Shown piece by piece: positions 1 through 7,657 of a stretch of 64,000 bases of DNA. The stretch is from Legionella saoudiensis (GTDB lineage: Bacteria; Pseudomonadota; Gammaproteobacteria; Legionellales; Legionellaceae). The notes under the pieces are model-generated. The model had not been told where the DNA came from. It did not search any database and was given only the letters and a program-made list of their open reading frames with translations. The translations under genes and the position numbers were made by a program. The DNA lies in assembly GCF_001465875.1 (NCBI RefSeq), contig NZ_LN901324.1, positions 62,001 through 126,000 on the forward strand, in the 5' to 3' direction. Numbering within the stretch: the stretch's first letter is position 1; every line of letters starts with the position of its first letter.

Positions 1-307
1 ATAATTGTCCGAGCGTTTCACAGGCCCCATCACTATCAAGCGCTGCTTTATTGTATTTAAAGTCCATATTCATGGGCAATTCATAAGCTACTTCCCTACC
101 ACCAAAATAATCACCGGACATACCTATAATGATTCCAACAGGTATATTGTTTAGATTAATTGATTTTGGCATGCCATTTTCATCAAGACCTTGAAGGTCT
201 ATAAGCGGAGTGCCATCGGGACCAGATTTGACATACGGGTTATTTTTGAATAGCTCCATCCGTAGTCTAGTCGCATTACCTAGTTGAATATGTTCATCTG
301 TATCCAT
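1..307 (-). CDS. Unrecognised protein, N-terminal 102 residues (runs off the left edge)
   Basis: An open frame starts at the ATG at 307-305 and reads leftward without a stop to the window edge. A ribosome binding site (AAGGAG) lies about nine bases before the ATG. The visible residues are hydrophilic, with no signal peptide or membrane segment. They include a stretch reading IPVGIIIGMSGDYFGG followed by REVAYELPMN, which looks like a well-ordered globular core. I do not recognise the family, so no function is proposed. The start looks reliable because of the binding site and the stop-free 102 codons. Confidence 0.7.
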   Translation of the reverse strand, partial: MDTDEHIQLGNATRLRMELFKNNPYVKSGPDGTPLIDLQGLDENGMPKSINLNNIPVGIIIGMSGDYFGGREVAYELPMNMDFKYNKAALDSDGACETLGQL

Positions 308-417
308 AGCCTCAATCTCCTTATTATTTCTATTTCTTCTCCTAAATACCGCTCTTTTTGGTGTCAATCTATCGTAATGAAATGAGCAAAACACATAGTT
401 GTCCACTCCATAGTGGA

Positions 418-455
418 ACGTCATTCTCCAACACGTAAACTTCTCAGAATGACGT
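418..455. repeat. Small inverted repeat (ACGTCATTCT / AGAATGACGT)
   Basis: Ten bases at 418-427 are perfectly repeated in inverted orientation at 446-455 around an 18-base loop. It lies in the 252-base gap between the cut-off gene and the 3' end of the sterol reductase gene. No T-run follows on either side, so it is not an obvious intrinsic terminator. It resembles the CATTCC-type hairpins near 20,690 and 39,232-39,306. Confidence 0.5.
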
Positions 456-559
456 GCTCACTTCTGCGCGAAAATCTTGATGGTTTTGCAGCTTTGAATT
501 TAGGTCCCCTTCCTTCCTAAGGCGAAGGAGGGGATATTGAAATAAAACAGAGGAGAGTA

Positions 560-1855
560 TCAAATCAAAAAAGGCACGATTTTGTACGGAACCAACTCAC
601 AATATTTACTCCAATAATGACCATATTTCTCAGAGCATCGTTGATCATCACGAAAAGCACGATCGACTAAAAGAACGGTTAGAAAACAAATATAGAAGTA
701 AGGAGAGAAATTTTCAAATAAAGCAGGTACCGACCAAAAAAATGTACCAGCGAGTTCAGGGATGTAATGAAAATGTCGGGCTACACCCCACCAGCCTGAG
801 GCAAGCAAAATAGTTTGCTTTTTATCACCCTCGGTTGTTTGATAATGAGCCACTAAAGTAACCGGTTTTTTACCCCAAACCTTACAATCTCCATCTGTTG
901 CGCGGGTTACTAATCTTTGCTTATCAGCAAGATAATTAATAATAATGCCGGCTGCGCCTAAAATGAAAAAGGTGGCTGCTAACCAAGGACTTAATTGGAT
1001 GGGATGTAATACTAGGTACATGCTTGGTGAAGTATAGATGCAAGGAACCCATACCAGACAGCCCCAGCAAATATAAAAACCCGCGCGGTCATGCATAATA
1101 TCTAGGGAGCGTAAGTAGCCCTTTTCCCAAAGATAAAATTTGCCTAAATAAATAAATTGTAAGGCTACAGAAACTAGCATTGAGTTCGAGATACCACTTA
1201 ATTCGCTTTGTTTCGCGCAATAGGATATCAGGAATAAGCCCCAGCTCATCATCCCGAAGCGGCAGGTAATGAATTTTTTAATGCTAAAACCTAAAACTTT
1301 GGGATAAAGTTCGGTTCCCCAATAATAATCAAAAATAAAATTATGGGTAATACCTGAGTCTGTGCTTGATGGAGCAAAACGTCCTTTTAGATATAAGAAC
1401 AAACAAAAGATAAGACTAAAAATATTTAATGCCCCAAATAATGCACCCAAATTATCATAGAGGATCGATGCTGGAAATAAATGCAAACCGAAGCTTGCTA
1501 CACAAAAAAGAACCATCGTAGTAATAAATGCTAAAGGGCCATTTTCTTTATAAGTTGGCACATTACCCTTAGGGGTAATTGGGCCATCGAATGCTTTACC
1601 TGGCAGTAAACGCATTAATGCTAATTCAAAAACGATAAAAGTAAAAATAATTTTCCAGGCAGTGGCAGAACCCCAAAAATAAGGTTGCCAGACGTTGTAG
1701 ATGGTTTGAAAAAAGCCTTGCTCACTCATTAAACTCCAGAGTGCCGATAATGAGCCTTTAAGCTCCGTATTGGTATACCACATTAGCATGACAAAAATAG
1801 GGCAGGTAAGAATTAACAACAACGGCCCTAGGGTATTGCGAATTTTAAAATACAT
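560..1855 (-). CDS. Sterol reductase, ERG4/ERG24 family, 7-dehydrocholesterol reductase-like
   Basis: This 431-residue polytopic membrane protein belongs to the sterol C7/C14/C24 reductases, which use NADPH to reduce ring or side-chain double bonds of sterols. The family signature is near residue 350 (LLASGWWGVARHFHY), followed by PYFYICFLTVLLVDRAFRDD and the closing C-terminal CELVPYKIVPFLI. From memory, this C-terminal third looks more like plant DWF5 and animal DHCR7 than fungal ERG24. About nine hydrophobic segments are visible. The start ATG has AGGGA five bases upstream. Bacteria of this kind do not make sterols, so the enzyme would act on host sterols. Coxiella is known to carry comparable reductases. 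The exact double-bond specificity cannot be read from sequence. Confidence 0.88.
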   Translation of the reverse strand: MYFKIRNTLGPLLLILTCPIFVMLMWYTNTELKGSLSALWSLMSEQGFFQTIYNVWQPYFWGSATAWKIIFTFIVFELALMRLLPGKAFDGPITPKGNVPTYKENGPLAFITTMVLFCVASFGLHLFPASILYDNLGALFGALNIFSLIFCLFLYLKGRFAPSSTDSGITHNFIFDYYWGTELYPKVLGFSIKKFITCRFGMMSWGLFLISYCAKQSELSGISNSMLVSVALQFIYLGKFYLWEKGYLRSLDIMHDRAGFYICWGCLVWVPCIYTSPSMYLVLHPIQLSPWLAATFFILGAAGIIINYLADKQRLVTRATDGDCKVWGKKPVTLVAHYQTTEGDKKQTILLASGWWGVARHFHYIPELAGTFFWSVPALFENFSPYFYICFLTVLLVDRAFRDDQRCSEKYGHYWSKYCELVPYKIVPFLI

Positions 1856-1947
1856 ATGCGTCCCTACATTAGTTATGGAGGGATAAGCGTATCATAATAG
1901 AGGAATTTTAAGCTACAATTTATGGCGTTAACTTTATAAGGATAGAT

Positions 1948-2448
1948 ATGGACAAAATTAAGTATAAAAAAGTGCTCGCTTTAGGTGTTTTTGCTCTGTT
2001 GGGAGCGTCCTTGAGTCAAGCGGCTACGGTGACTAGTGAGGTTACTAACACCGCAGGTGCAGCCCTAGGAAAAATTACTTTTGAGGACAGTAAATTTGGT
2101 TTATTAATTAAGCCTGAACTTTCTGGCCTTCCTGCTGGCGCTCGTGGTTTTCATATTCATCAACATCCTGATTGTGGTGATCATGCAATGAAAGCGGGTG
2201 GGCATTTAGATCCGGCGGCCACCAACAGCCACCAAGGTCCTTACGGTCAAGGCCATTTAGGTGATTTACCTGTATTAGTAGTTGATAATAAAGGCATGGC
2301 CAATACACCTTCGTTAGCGCCTCGTTTAACTACAAAAGATATTCAAGGTCACTCGGTTATGATTCATGAGGGTGGCGATAATTACAGCGATAATCCTGCT
2401 TTAGGTGGCGGCGGAGCGCGCATTGCTTGCGGTAAAATTCCTGGATAA
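1948..2448 (+). CDS. sodC: Periplasmic Cu/Zn superoxide dismutase
   Basis: The product (166 residues) converts superoxide to oxygen and hydrogen peroxide in the periplasm. A signal peptide covers about residues 1-25 and ends at SQA-A. Copper ligands are visible at His69 and His71 (GFHIHQHPDC) and His140, with zinc-site residues around GGHLDP, H95, H103 and D106. Cys76 and Cys161 form the usual disulfide pair. The C-terminal GGGGARIACGKI is typical of bacterial SodC. A strong binding site (AAGGATAGAT) precedes the ATG. The gene is divergent from the sterol reductase, 92 bases apart. In intracellular bacteria this enzyme protects against phagocyte superoxide. Confidence 0.96.
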   Translation: MDKIKYKKVLALGVFALLGASLSQAATVTSEVTNTAGAALGKITFEDSKFGLLIKPELSGLPAGARGFHIHQHPDCGDHAMKAGGHLDPAATNSHQGPYGQGHLGDLPVLVVDNKGMANTPSLAPRLTTKDIQGHSVMIHEGGDNYSDNPALGGGGARIACGKIPG

Positions 2449-2479
2449 TGATGCATTTCTGTGAGCACGTAATCATTAT

Positions 2480-3745
2480 TTAAGAGAGCGTGCCTCTACG
2501 TTTCAATATTCTGGGAGAAGCTTCAACGGAAGAATGATCATAGGCACTTTCTCCATGCTCGATAATGTCAATGCCCTGGATTTCCTCGCTAGGAGTGGTG
2601 CGGATATTCATGATGCTTTTTAGAAGCAATAAAATTAATGTGGTGCCTGCCACGGAAATTGCAATAGCGACTAAAACCGCGATCAATTGATGCCATAGCA
2701 ATATATAGTTTCCTGCAAGCAAACCATTTTTACCCGCAGGATTTACTACCGTAGTGGCAAAGACCCCCGTTAATAAGGCACCCACCACACCAGCGATTCC
2801 ATGGCAAGCAAAAACATCTGCGGTGTCATCAATTTTTTTAATATTATTTATATATAACAAAACGAGCTGAGTGATAATCGCACTGAGGCTGCCAATCGCA
2901 ATTGCGCCCATTGGGGTAACAAATCCACAGGCGGGAGTAATCGCAACTAAACCAATTACCGCGGCAGCAGAAGCGCCCACAGCAGAAGGCCGAGCTCTTC
3001 TAAGCCAAGTGAGCAGAGTCCAGGAGGTGACCGATGCGCTTGCACCCAGCATAGTAGTAATGGCTGCATTAATTGCAATCCCATCAGCAGCTAAAGCAGA
3101 GCCTGCATTAAAGCCAAACCAGCCAAACCATAATAATGAGGCACCAAGCACAACAAAGGGAATATTATGGGGTTTATCTTTGTTGTGTAATGATTTAAGT
3201 CTTGGACCCAAAAATATGGCGGCAACTAAGGCTGAAAAACCTGCACTGATATGGACGACTACACCACCGGCAAAATCAATGGCGCCAATTTGTGCTAACC
3301 ACCCGTTAGGCCCCCAAACCCAATGCGCTAAAGGAACATAAACGAATAAACTCCATAAACTGACAAATAAAAAATAGGCTGCAAATTTCATGCGTCCCAC
3401 AAACGCTCCGGAAATAATGGCCGGAGAGATGATGGCAAACATCATTTGAAATAGCATAAATAATGGGGGAGGGATAGCGCCCTCGGCTGGATGAGCGTCC
3501 ACAAGATGAGATAAGCCCAGATAGGTTAATCCGCCTATCCATTGATTATGTGCACTAAAAACTAAGGAGTACCCTACAATAGCCCATAATAAGGGGATAA
3601 TAGCGAGACAAATAAAGCTCATTTTAATGGTATTCAATACATTTCTTTCAGGAACAAGTCCAGAATAAAAGAATGCTAATCCGGGTGTCATGAGCATGAC
3701 TAAAGCACAAGAAATTAACATCCAGGCGATGTGTCCTGTATTCAT
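2480..3745 (-). CDS. amtB: Ammonium channel of the Amt/MEP/Rh family
   Basis: This 421-residue inner membrane protein has about eleven membrane helices and conducts ammonia/ammonium. The N-terminus (MLISCALVMLMTPGLAFFYSG) matches the first helix of mature Amt proteins, and no separate signal peptide is evident. Family blocks seen include GPRL followed by a cytoplasmic loop, LLWFGWFGFNAGSALAADG, and CHGIAGVVGALLTGVFA near residue 320. The C-terminal tail (EEIQGIDIIEHGESAYD) contains the conserved segment that contacts the GlnK regulator. No glnK gene is adjacent, unlike the common glnK-amtB operon. The gene converges on sodC with only 31 bases between stops. Confidence 0.95.
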   Translation of the reverse strand: MNTGHIAWMLISCALVMLMTPGLAFFYSGLVPERNVLNTIKMSFICLAIIPLLWAIVGYSLVFSAHNQWIGGLTYLGLSHLVDAHPAEGAIPPPLFMLFQMMFAIISPAIISGAFVGRMKFAAYFLFVSLWSLFVYVPLAHWVWGPNGWLAQIGAIDFAGGVVVHISAGFSALVAAIFLGPRLKSLHNKDKPHNIPFVVLGASLLWFGWFGFNAGSALAADGIAINAAITTMLGASASVTSWTLLTWLRRARPSAVGASAAAVIGLVAITPACGFVTPMGAIAIGSLSAIITQLVLLYINNIKKIDDTADVFACHGIAGVVGALLTGVFATTVVNPAGKNGLLAGNYILLWHQLIAVLVAIAISVAGTTLILLLLKSIMNIRTTPSEEIQGIDIIEHGESAYDHSSVEASPRILKRRGTLS

Positions 3746-4048
3746 AATTTACCTTGAAAATAAGTAGCACGGAGTAACTCATGCCAGACAAGCGAAAAAT
3801 TGAATAACTATTAATCAATATAGACTAATTTTTGAGTTTACTCACCATTTTTATATGAGTATAAGCAACATCACGGACACAGCAAGTTATTTAACTAATA
3901 CATTCACCATTTCACTTCGGGAGCTATAAAGGGGAGGGTATATTACAGCCATGACTAAGAAAATATATCTTTGGATTTTGGTAGATAACTAACCACACTT
4001 AGTCTATGCTGAGTTAAGAATAATTATTAATCAAAGGAGTGATACATC
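3746..4048. other. 303-base divergent promoter region
   Basis: This AT-rich gap separates the start of amtB (leftward) from the start of a secreted-protein gene (rightward), so it must carry both promoters. A TATGCT element at 4005-4010 is a possible -10 for the rightward gene, but no good -35 sits at the right distance. No convincing operator, riboswitch or small gene was seen. The rightward gene has a strong AAAGGAG binding site at its end. Confidence 0.4.
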
Positions 4049-4690
4049 ATGAGTTATTCTTTATTGAAGCGCACGGGAATTTTTGCTGCTGCTGCTTTGT
4101 TCTCTTTTTCCGTATTTGCTGAAGATCCTGCTGCCGCCCATCCTAAAGAAGCTGCTGATTTTCTAACAATTTGTACTAATGCTTGGATGGAAAAATCAGA
4201 TGCAGCAAAAGATAAAGTGGACTTCAAAAATTTTGGAGAAAAATATTGTGCATGCGCGGCATCTCAACCTTTGGGTAATGATGAAGCAATACAAAAAGCA
4301 ATTCATGTCTGTATGTCTCGCACTTTATTGCATGATGCATTGGATGCAATGGAAGACGATGTGGGTTTAAGTAAAGCACAGGAAACTGATTTTATTCAAT
4401 TTTGTCAAGATCGCTGGAACCTTATTTATCCTAATCTAAGTGCAGAAGATAAAAAGGTTACTATGGCTTATTGCGAATGTGCTAAGCCCAAAGTTATGAC
4501 TCTGATTAAGCAAGCAGATAATTTAACTGATAAACAATATGATGATGGAGTTAATGACATTGCTGCTGCATGTTCTGAAGATGCCCTAGCAGAAAAGCCA
4601 AAAACATCAACATCTACTCCAGCCGCTGCACCAGCAGAGGCTCCTGCTCCAGCAACTACAACTGCTCCTACAGCACCAGCAACTAATTAA
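4049..4690 (+). CDS. Secreted protein with a duplicated four-cysteine motif, unknown function
   Basis: The 213-residue product has a signal peptide (about 1-24, ending VFA-E). Two homologous units follow. Unit one has Cys42, Cys67, Cys69 and Cys88; unit two has Cys119, Cys142, Cys144 and Cys175. Both share the plan F-x-x-(F/I)-C, then a Trp four or five residues on, then YC-x-CA, then a final Cys. Eight cysteines in a periplasmic protein suggest two disulfide pairs per unit or metal/heme binding, although no CxxCH heme motif is present. The last 30 residues are a low-complexity Ala/Pro/Thr tail. A strong AAAGGAG binding site precedes the ATG and an intrinsic terminator follows. I do not recognise a named family. 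Confidence 0.85.
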   Translation: MSYSLLKRTGIFAAAALFSFSVFAEDPAAAHPKEAADFLTICTNAWMEKSDAAKDKVDFKNFGEKYCACAASQPLGNDEAIQKAIHVCMSRTLLHDALDAMEDDVGLSKAQETDFIQFCQDRWNLIYPNLSAEDKKVTMAYCECAKPKVMTLIKQADNLTDKQYDDGVNDIAAACSEDALAEKPKTSTSTPAAAPAEAPAPATTTAPTAPATN

Positions 4691-4710
4691 GCTTGTACTG
4701 TGTAAGTGAA

Positions 4711-4744
4711 CACCCCCTATGACTGTCGTCCGGGGGTTTTTTTT
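4711..4744 (+). terminator. Intrinsic terminator of the cysteine-motif gene
   Basis: A short stem (ACCCCC at 4712-4717 with GGGGGT at 4732-4737) is followed directly by a run of eight T. It lies 20 bases after the stop codon of the upstream gene and looks like a standard Rho-independent terminator. Confidence 0.85.
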
Positions 4745-4771
4745 GAGCGTAAGCTAATGATCTTATATTAA

Positions 4772-4789
4772 TTTGAGAAATATCTTACA
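4772..4789 (+). promoter_or_regulatory. GacA/LetA-type upstream activating box
   Basis: The 18 bases read TTTGAG, six spacer bases, CTTACA. This matches 10 of 12 fixed positions of the GacA consensus TGTAAG-N6-CTTACA. Within it, 4774-4787 matches 13 of 14 positions of the Legionella LetA consensus TNAGAAATTTCTNA. The centre is about 65 bases before the start predicted from the -10 at 4834. Both consensus sequences are quoted from memory. A similar match could occur by chance in 64 kb, so the site is a candidate. Confidence 0.45.
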
Positions 4790-4833
4790 TAAAAAATGAG
4801 TTTTTGGCGCAGTGTTCTTTTAGAAAAATTCGC

Positions 4834-4839
4834 TATACT
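4834..4839 (+). promoter_or_regulatory. -10 element (TATACT) of the candidate small RNA
   Basis: TATACT differs from the sigma-70 consensus by one base. The region 16-17 bases upstream (around 4811-4817) is a poor -35, which would fit an activator-dependent promoter. The predicted start is about 4846, exactly where a foldable segment begins. The next coding gene on this strand does not start until 9,566. Confidence 0.4.
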
Positions 4840-4845
4840 GTATTT

Positions 4846-4913
4846 GTTTGGCGCGGCTGGAATCTTGGCTGGAAATTAACCTGCAAAAGATTGCAGCTGT
4901 CGCACAAACACGA
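4846..4913 (+). ncRNA. Candidate structured small RNA, possibly of the RsmY/RsmZ type
   Basis: This stretch in a convergent gap folds back on itself. GTTTGGCG (4846-4853) pairs with CGC-a-CAAAC (4901-4909), and an inner hairpin CTGCAA (4881-4886)/TTGCAG (4891-4896) closes on four bases. GGCTGGAA occurs twice (4855-4862 and 4867-4874), giving two GGA motifs of the kind CsrA binds. Upstream lie a -10 and a GacA/LetA-like box. Against it, no clear Rho-independent terminator follows and only two GGA motifs are seen, so the 3' end is unknown. It could instead be a chance fold. Confidence 0.3.
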
Positions 4914-5013
4914 ATCCGTACGTCCTTTCTTACCATTATTTATACATCGCTCTTTGACTAGGTCTTAAGTTAATACCTGGCAATCAGGCTATACTCAGGA
5001 CAGAGACAACCAT

Positions 5014-7329
5014 TTAAATATGAAATGTTGTTTCACTTTGCGGCGTTAAAAAATGAGAATTAAGCCCAGCACTAGCAAATAAATTCGTGTTAACAGGTTC
5101 GGTTTCGAGAGTAGACGTTACTTGATGGCGATGTCCTAACCGTAACATTACTGAGGGTGAATCATTCTTCAGACCAAGATCTTCAACAGAGGGGTTGTTT
5201 GCAACCGTAGCCACTATGTCTTGTTGTTTAAAACGATATAAGTTGCTTAAAACTACGGTGGTTTCAAGTACCATTAAGGCAATACCTACTGGCGGAGCTA
5301 AAGTAAAACCTACCGCAACAAATAATCCAGATGCCACTAAAGTAATCGTCGAATTATAAGTTAAGCTGATAAAATAGTTTTGAATAATATTTTGCTTTCC
5401 TTTTTGAGCCACATCAAACGCTGTGGCAATAGGGAATAATAAGCCTTCCTGAACTACGATTCCGGCATATTGTTTTGCACTGTTATCACCAATCTTTGAC
5501 TCCACTGCAATTCCTATATGAGCTCCAGCAATGGCCGCTGCATCATTGGCTGCATCCCCAATCATAGCAACTTTATATCCTTTATCTTTTAAACGTTGAA
5601 TATAGCTAAGTTTAGATATTTCATGATCTTTGGTGGACACCCCAACTGTATTGGCGCAAATATTTTCTTTGGAAATACCTAATAATACAGCATATCGTTC
5701 TGCGGTTTCCTGATCTGCACCTGTACAAATATGCACGCTTTTACCAAGATGCTTTAATTGCTTAATGGTGGCAATTGCATCCTCCCGCAAAGGATCCATT
5801 AGGGAGATTTGCCCTATGACAGTATTGCCGCGTACGATATAGGTAGAGCCATTTTTAGGATTATTATAGGGCTCATTAATTTGCATAATGTCATTTGCTA
5901 GAAGCATGTCCTTATTACCAATAATAAACCGTTCACCGTTGATTAAGGCTTTTATACCTGAGTGATGGTTTTTATCGATGTCGGTTATTTCCAGATGTTC
6001 ATCGCTAACGTCTTCTTGGCTAAGAATATAATCGGCAATAGTTTTTGCTGCGGGATGATCTGCCTTGCTTTCTAGTAATGCGATATGAGCTAATAGCCTT
6101 TTATCACTAATTTGTAGAGCTTGTACCTGCATTTTACCTTGGGTCAGAGTGCCATTTAAATCAAAAACAACCGTATCAATATCCGCTGCGGCTTGTAATG
6201 CGGCGCCATTGCTAAATTGAATACCTTGTTCTGCGGCTTTGTTCATGCCGATTTTAACTGCCATGGGGGTAATTAAGCTCAAGGCACAAGGACATGCACT
6301 AACCAGAACGGAAATAACGCATTGTATTGCAGGTGCGATACCAAATAATGAACTAATAGCCACGCCCGATATCGTAGCAATTATGAGTAAGCCAGGAATA
6401 AAATAATCCAATATCTTATTTGCAATTAATTCAATAGGAGCTTTTTCTTCATCGGCTCTCTTTATTTCTTTAGCCATTAAAGACAGATAAGATTTTTTAT
6501 AGGTTGCAGTAACACGCATTTCTAAGGACGGAATATGATCTGCTAAACGCATGCCTGATTGCACTATTGCCCCTGCTTTAAACATTTTAAGTTCAGAAGA
6601 ACCATTGATTCGAGTTGTGTAAAGCAAAGCATCTGTAGTTAATACGCCATCAACAGGAATTATATCGCCTTTTTGAATAGTAATAAGATTATCAGGTACT
6701 AATTTTTTAACGGAGATTTTTTTATCGACTTCACCTCTTAATAATACTTTTGAGGGAATACAATCGCGAACATCTAATTTTTTATTAATTTGATCAATTA
6801 AGGTATGTTCGATACCTTCTCCTAAGTGCCAAAAGCCTAAAACTAGAGGAGCAGCTTCAAACATCATCGGTAAACCAGGAACCATGGTACTGGCGAGCGA
6901 TACAATAAGAATACTTAAGGTGCTAATGGAGTATAAAGTGGTCATATCCCATTTGTTTTGGCGAAATGACTGCCAGGCAGACTGGTAAACGCTATGTCCT
7001 AAGTACAAGGTCATTAACGAAGTCAGTCCGGTCAGGGCATAGTAGGCGGTAATGGGAATGCTAAAGCCTCCAACCGATAAGACCAATAAACCTACTCCCC
7101 AAAGCAGGCCTAAGGTTGCTTTAAGCCAATGGTTTTCATGGTGGTGAGCATGATGATGGTGATCGTGGCTATGGCCATGATGATGACTATGGCTGTGGTG
7201 GCTATGCGCATGGTGCATTTTATTTTTCTTTTGTTTACTCATATGATCACTTAGTAGGCGGTTAGGGGTAAATGAAGTCATATCAATGTTGAAAGTGTTA
7301 TAGTATAACATTTTGGTGTTGAAGGACAA
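5014..7329 (-). CDS. P1B-type metal-transport ATPase with a His-rich N-terminus and altered catalytic motifs
   Basis: The longest frame is 771 residues and starts with TTG. Starts at ATG 7311 or ATG 7242 (MSKQKKN) are possible, and no binding site decides between them. Residues 39-67 hold 19 histidines out of 29. A P1B core follows, with the metal-site helix SACPCALSLITPM (CPC at 346-348), the HP dipeptide at 425-426 and GDAAND at 591-596. The phosphorylation motif is DLNGTLT at 390, not the near-invariant DKTGT. The actuator motif is NGSSE (242-246) where TGES is expected. The phosphorylatable Asp is kept. The protein is expected in the inner membrane, perhaps exporting Zn, Co, Ni or Cu, but activity and metal are uncertain. 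Confidence 0.85.
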   Translation of the reverse strand: MSFNTKMLYYNTFNIDMTSFTPNRLLSDHMSKQKKNKMHHAHSHHSHSHHHGHSHDHHHHAHHHENHWLKATLGLLWGVGLLVLSVGGFSIPITAYYALTGLTSLMTLYLGHSVYQSAWQSFRQNKWDMTTLYSISTLSILIVSLASTMVPGLPMMFEAAPLVLGFWHLGEGIEHTLIDQINKKLDVRDCIPSKVLLRGEVDKKISVKKLVPDNLITIQKGDIIPVDGVLTTDALLYTTRINGSSELKMFKAGAIVQSGMRLADHIPSLEMRVTATYKKSYLSLMAKEIKRADEEKAPIELIANKILDYFIPGLLIIATISGVAISSLFGIAPAIQCVISVLVSACPCALSLITPMAVKIGMNKAAEQGIQFSNGAALQAAADIDTVVFDLNGTLTQGKMQVQALQISDKRLLAHIALLESKADHPAAKTIADYILSQEDVSDEHLEITDIDKNHHSGIKALINGERFIIGNKDMLLANDIMQINEPYNNPKNGSTYIVRGNTVIGQISLMDPLREDAIATIKQLKHLGKSVHICTGADQETAERYAVLLGISKENICANTVGVSTKDHEISKLSYIQRLKDKGYKVAMIGDAANDAAAIAGAHIGIAVESKIGDNSAKQYAGIVVQEGLLFPIATAFDVAQKGKQNIIQNYFISLTYNSTITLVASGLFVAVGFTLAPPVGIALMVLETTVVLSNLYRFKQQDIVATVANNPSVEDLGLKNDSPSVMLRLGHRHQVTSTLETEPVNTNLFASAGLNSHFLTPQSETTFHI

Positions 7330-7463
7330 GAAACATTGAATAATTTTTAGTTTAAAAGTAATTTTTGCGGCAAGATTTATACGTAGGACGTAGGTCTACT
7401 GTTAAAAAAAATATTTATTGGCATGGCTAGTTGTTTGTAATCAGTACTTTCTTAAGGGAGGGA

Positions 7464-7640
7464 AAACCTGGCCGCAAGCAACTAATGGCACTTAAGCTCA
7501 AGCATGAAATGTAGGCTGGTGCTAAGCATCGCGAAGCCCAGCATGGATGTGGCATTGAGCCTGGGCGCTGGGCTTCGTTGCACTCAGCGCCAGCCTACGC
7601 AAATCCCTTAGCTGAGGGCCATTAGTCGTAAGCAACTAGG
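7464..7640. mobile_element. Miniature inverted-repeat element A (nested palindrome)
   Basis: The gap downstream of proS carries outer imperfect inverted ends of about 30 bases: CCTGGCCGCAAGCAACTAAT then GGC on the left, with its complement ending near 7640. Inside is a second palindrome whose arms are 7511-7542 and 7567-7598 (GTAGGCTGG / CCAGCCTAC ends with a GAAGCCCAGC core). No protein is encoded. The left end matches element B at 18,201 in 17 of 19 bases over the stretch ending GGCACTTAAG. It is best read as a non-autonomous repeat rather than an insertion sequence. No target duplication could be fixed. Confidence 0.55.
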
Positions 7641-7657
7641 CTGCCATCTGATTTTCA

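Larger units (their letters stand above)
4691..5013. other. 323-base convergent intergenic region
   Basis: The gap separates two genes that end towards each other. It holds the terminator of the left gene, the Gac/LetA-like box, a TATACT element and the candidate small RNA described separately. A second TATACT occurs at 4990-4995 without a usable -35. No protein-coding frame of note is present. The gap is larger than two convergent genes need, which supports a hidden transcription unit. Confidence 0.5.

Noticed and set aside
7464..7640. A true insertion sequence at the nested palindrome.
   Set aside because: The element is under 200 bases and encodes no transposase.
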